A stretch of DNA of 24,484 nt from Lactobacillaceae bacterium (GTDB lineage Bacteria; Bacillota; Bacilli; Lactobacillales; Lactobacillaceae), in the NCBI GenBank assembly GCA_031261865.1, contig JAISIV010000149.1:1-24484 (forward strand), read 5' to 3'. The stretch's first letter is position 1; every line of letters starts with the position of its first letter. The position numbers and the translations under genes were made by a program. Under the pieces are notes generated by a model. The model made no database searches and was not told the DNA's origin. It worked only from the letters and a program-made list of their open reading frames with translations. This document shows positions 23,000 to 24,484 of this stretch, piece by piece.

Positions 23000-23852
23000 T
23001 TTTAAAAAGATACTTCTGTTACTCGCGGCGACTCTATCGGTCGTCGCTTTTTCTTTAGTCGACCAACGGTTTGATTTTCAAAAAATAAATTTGGACCGCG
23101 TCGTAAAAAGTTTAATTTCAAAAGATGAAAACCCTACTGTATTGGAAAATGCAAAAAATTTAGTCATCGAGCAAAAAATTCGAAACGCTCTGCCAAAAAA
23201 TACCCTTTTAAATATGCAGGTTGCCGTTTTTGATAAAAGTCGAAGTAAAACTTTTGTCGCAAGTAATAATAAAAAAGTTACCAGTTACCCAACGGCTAGC
23301 ATCGTAAAAGTTGCTATTGCGTATCGGACTTTGTCTAAAGAAATAAACCAACCACAAATATTAGCCAACATGCTAATGAACTCAAGCAATGTTGCGGCTA
23401 CGTCTTTATACTTGTCGAGTCCAAATCTAAATGCCACTTTTAAACAATTGAAAATGACAAATACCTTTAATAATTCAACCTGGGGTCTTACGATGACTAC
23501 AGCAAATGACCAATTAAAATTATTACAGGCGATTTTCAACCATAAGAATTCGGACTTGACCGAAAAACAAGCTTTGGAAATTCAAACCGACATGAATATT
23601 GAAAATGTGGCTAAAGATCAAAATTGGGGTATTTCAAATGTCGCCAATGCACGAAATATTTATCTCAAAAATGGCTGGTTATATCAGGATGAATACGGTT
23701 GGATTATTAATTCAATCGGTAGTGTGGAATTAAAAAATGGCCATCAGTATTTGATTGCGATATTAACTAATGGTGGTGCCGGTAAGGGCAATTCAATTGT
23801 TCAAATCGAAAAAACTGCAAGTAAAATATTCAAGATTTTAAATTCAAAATGA
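22992..23852 (+). CDS. Exported serine-hydrolase-like protein (class A beta-lactamase/DD-peptidase fold)
   Basis: A 286-aa protein with an N-terminal signal or anchor (basic NSFKK, hydrophobic 7-22) and a beta-lactamase-like domain. The active serine motif is SIVK (S103, K106) in PTASIVKVAIAY, the second motif is SSN (131-133), and the third is KNG (226-228) replacing KTG. The omega-loop glutamate of true class A beta-lactamases is not evident, so an antibiotic-degrading role is unlikely; a peptidoglycan-related hydrolase or inactive relative is more plausible. The ATG at 22992 overlaps the end of rpiA by 8 nt. The upstream GTG at 22965 would put charged residues before the signal, so 22992 is preferred. 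Its link to ribose metabolism is unclear. Confidence 0.8.
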   Translation: MNSFKKILLLLAATLSVVAFSLVDQRFDFQKINLDRVVKSLISKDENPTVLENAKNLVIEQKIRNALPKNTLLNMQVAVFDKSRSKTFVASNNKKVTSYPTASIVKVAIAYRTLSKEINQPQILANMLMNSSNVAATSLYLSSPNLNATFKQLKMTNTFNNSTWGLTMTTANDQLKLLQAIFNHKNSDLTEKQALEIQTDMNIENVAKDQNWGISNVANARNIYLKNGWLYQDEYGWIINSIGSVELKNGHQYLIAILTNGGAGKGNSIVQIEKTASKIFKILNSK

Positions 23853-23867
23853 AAGTAGAATTAGTTT

Positions 23868-24197
23868 ATGAAACCTAGAAAAATGCAACCAAAGAATATT
23901 CCGGCTCGTGATGAAAAGAGAGCTTTTAGATTCTATCGAGATTTATTCGACTTCTTGCAAGACGGCGCCGATGTGGAGCGACACTTATTGGTTGATGGAG
24001 AAGATATTACTTTCTTTGAATCGCAAGAAATGGTAGATGTTGAAATTTTAGCCAGAGACCATGAAGAAGAAACTCGGAATCATTTGATTAACTACTACAT
24101 CGACTTCAAAGAAAGTGATGACGTTGATCCAAAAAAAATCCGCTTTAACTTTGCGGATTCCGAAGGAAATAATATTAGTTTGCAAGTGAATCGATGA
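23868..24197 (+). CDS. Hypothetical small cytoplasmic protein
   Basis: A 109-aa soluble protein that I do not recognise. The N-terminus is basic (KPRKMQPKN), with a FRFYRDLFDFLQDG segment, and the rest is acidic. The C-terminal pattern IRFNFADSEGNNISLQV could be a beta-hairpin of a VOC-like or other small alpha/beta fold; this is a guess. It starts 15 nt after the serine-hydrolase gene without a Shine-Dalgarno, but with TAGAAT 6 nt before its ATG. Its stop codon lies in the loop of the terminator. Confidence 0.7.
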   Translation: MKPRKMQPKNIPARDEKRAFRFYRDLFDFLQDGADVERHLLVDGEDITFFESQEMVDVEILARDHEEETRNHLINYYIDFKESDDVDPKKIRFNFADSEGNNISLQVNR

Positions 24198-24211
24198 GGT
24201 TCACTTTTTTT
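24184..24211 (+). terminator. Rho-independent terminator of the rbsK run
   Basis: 7-bp stem AAGTGAA / TTCACTT (24184-24190 with 24200-24206), 9-nt loop and a run of T. The TGA stop of the preceding gene (24195-24197) is inside the loop, so the last ribosome may affect hairpin formation. Confidence 0.82.
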
Positions 24212-24484
24212 AATTGTGCTCGTTTACTTTTGTTAGAATATCGTTCGTTTCAGCAATGGTCAGATTTTCGAATTCCTTCATCTCAGAAAGATCCGTTTTA
24301 AGTGCTTCTACAAATTGAGATCTTCTCGTACTAAGACCCATTCCGGACATCGCCGAATTTGCAACAAAACCTGCCATTACCGAATGAAACAAATCATGTC
24401 CGTTTTGACTTAAAACTGCAAAATAATGATAATGTGTCTCATCTACCCACCTGCGTGAAAGAGTCAGTTTTATTGAATCATAGT
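24210..24484 (-). CDS. C-terminal part of an unidentified protein, running off the window
   Basis: Open frame on the minus strand from the window edge to the TAA at 24212-24210, 91 codons without a stop. It reads DSIKLTLSRRWVDETHYHYF at the visible beginning and ends LTIAETNDILTKVNEHN. The true start lies outside the window; the internal TTG at 24392 is not taken as a start. I do not recognise the family. It is convergent with the plus-strand run, with 12 nt between the two stops. Confidence 0.6.
   Translation of the reverse strand, partial: YDSIKLTLSRRWVDETHYHYFAVLSQNGHDLFHSVMAGFVANSAMSGMGLSTRRSQFVEALKTDLSEMKEFENLTIAETNDILTKVNEHN

Noticed and set aside
22992..23852. Antibiotic resistance beta-lactamase
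   Set aside because: The omega-loop glutamate is not evident and KTG is replaced by KNG; the context is a metabolic operon.
24210..24392. Complete 60-residue protein starting at TTG 24392
   Set aside because: The frame is open upstream to the window edge, so it is the end of a longer gene.

Overview
The window looks like chromosomal DNA of an obligately heterofermentative lactic acid bacterium of the Leuconostoc/Oenococcus group (family Lactobacillaceae). The reasons are low-GC Firmicute-type sequence with strong AGGAGG ribosome sites, a full-length xylulose-5-phosphate phosphoketolase (7318-9756) that reads very like the Leuconostoc enzyme, a perfect Firmicute cre site, and LacI/GntR-style local control. 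The genus is an inference. I see no tRNA, rRNA, IS element, prophage or CRISPR array.

Left part (1-6859, all minus strand). A GlcNAc-6-phosphate deacetylase gene (nagA) overlaps a GntR/HutC repressor gene cut by the left edge, with a palindromic operator candidate at the nagA start. Next comes a five-gene run: a membrane-anchored Ser-rich protein and a small unknown protein, both starting with GTG, then a ClC H+/Cl- exchanger with a TrkA_C tail, a Ser-rich small membrane protein and a DUF1304 protein. It ends at a clear terminator. A two-gene ABC transporter (ATPase plus permease) lies upstream of these. The only long gene-free stretch (6860-7317) holds a mosaic of short degenerate repeats with small hairpins, then the phosphoketolase terminator.

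Centre (7318-19382, all minus strand). Transcribed from right to left: lacI and a TIM-barrel isomerase, a terminator, a mirrored pair of LacI-type operators, then a tightly packed seven-gene operon, and finally phosphoketolase with its own strong promoter. The seven genes encode a beta-propeller-like protein, a D-2-hydroxyacid dehydrogenase, a solitary GatC-type PTS IIC permease, an amidohydrolase, L-xylulose kinase (LyxK), L-xylulose-5-P 3-epimerase (UlaE/SgbU) and L-ribulose-5-P 4-epimerase (AraD/UlaF/SgbE). The last three enzymes convert L-xylulose to D-xylulose-5-P, which phosphoketolase cleaves. The set resembles the E. coli yiaK-S (2,3-diketogulonate) pathway, but no decarboxylase is recognised, the transporter has no IIA/IIB partners, and the propeller and amidohydrolase have unknown roles. 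This operon is the best candidate for an undescribed catabolic system. The propeller gene also appears to start with a rare AUU codon behind a perfect Shine-Dalgarno sequence.

Right part (19447-24484). Two nucleoside hydrolases (minus) diverge from ribokinase, ribose-5-P isomerase A, a secreted or anchored serine-hydrolase-like protein and a small unknown protein (plus). This is a compact nucleoside-to-ribose-5-P module that also feeds the phosphoketolase pathway. The plus-strand run ends at a terminator that faces the 3' end of an unidentified minus-strand gene leaving the window.

Several apparent first genes (nagA, the Ser-rich anchored gene, the ABC ATPase, lacI) lack a Shine-Dalgarno sequence and have a -10-like hexamer 6-7 nt before the start codon, which suggests leaderless mRNAs.
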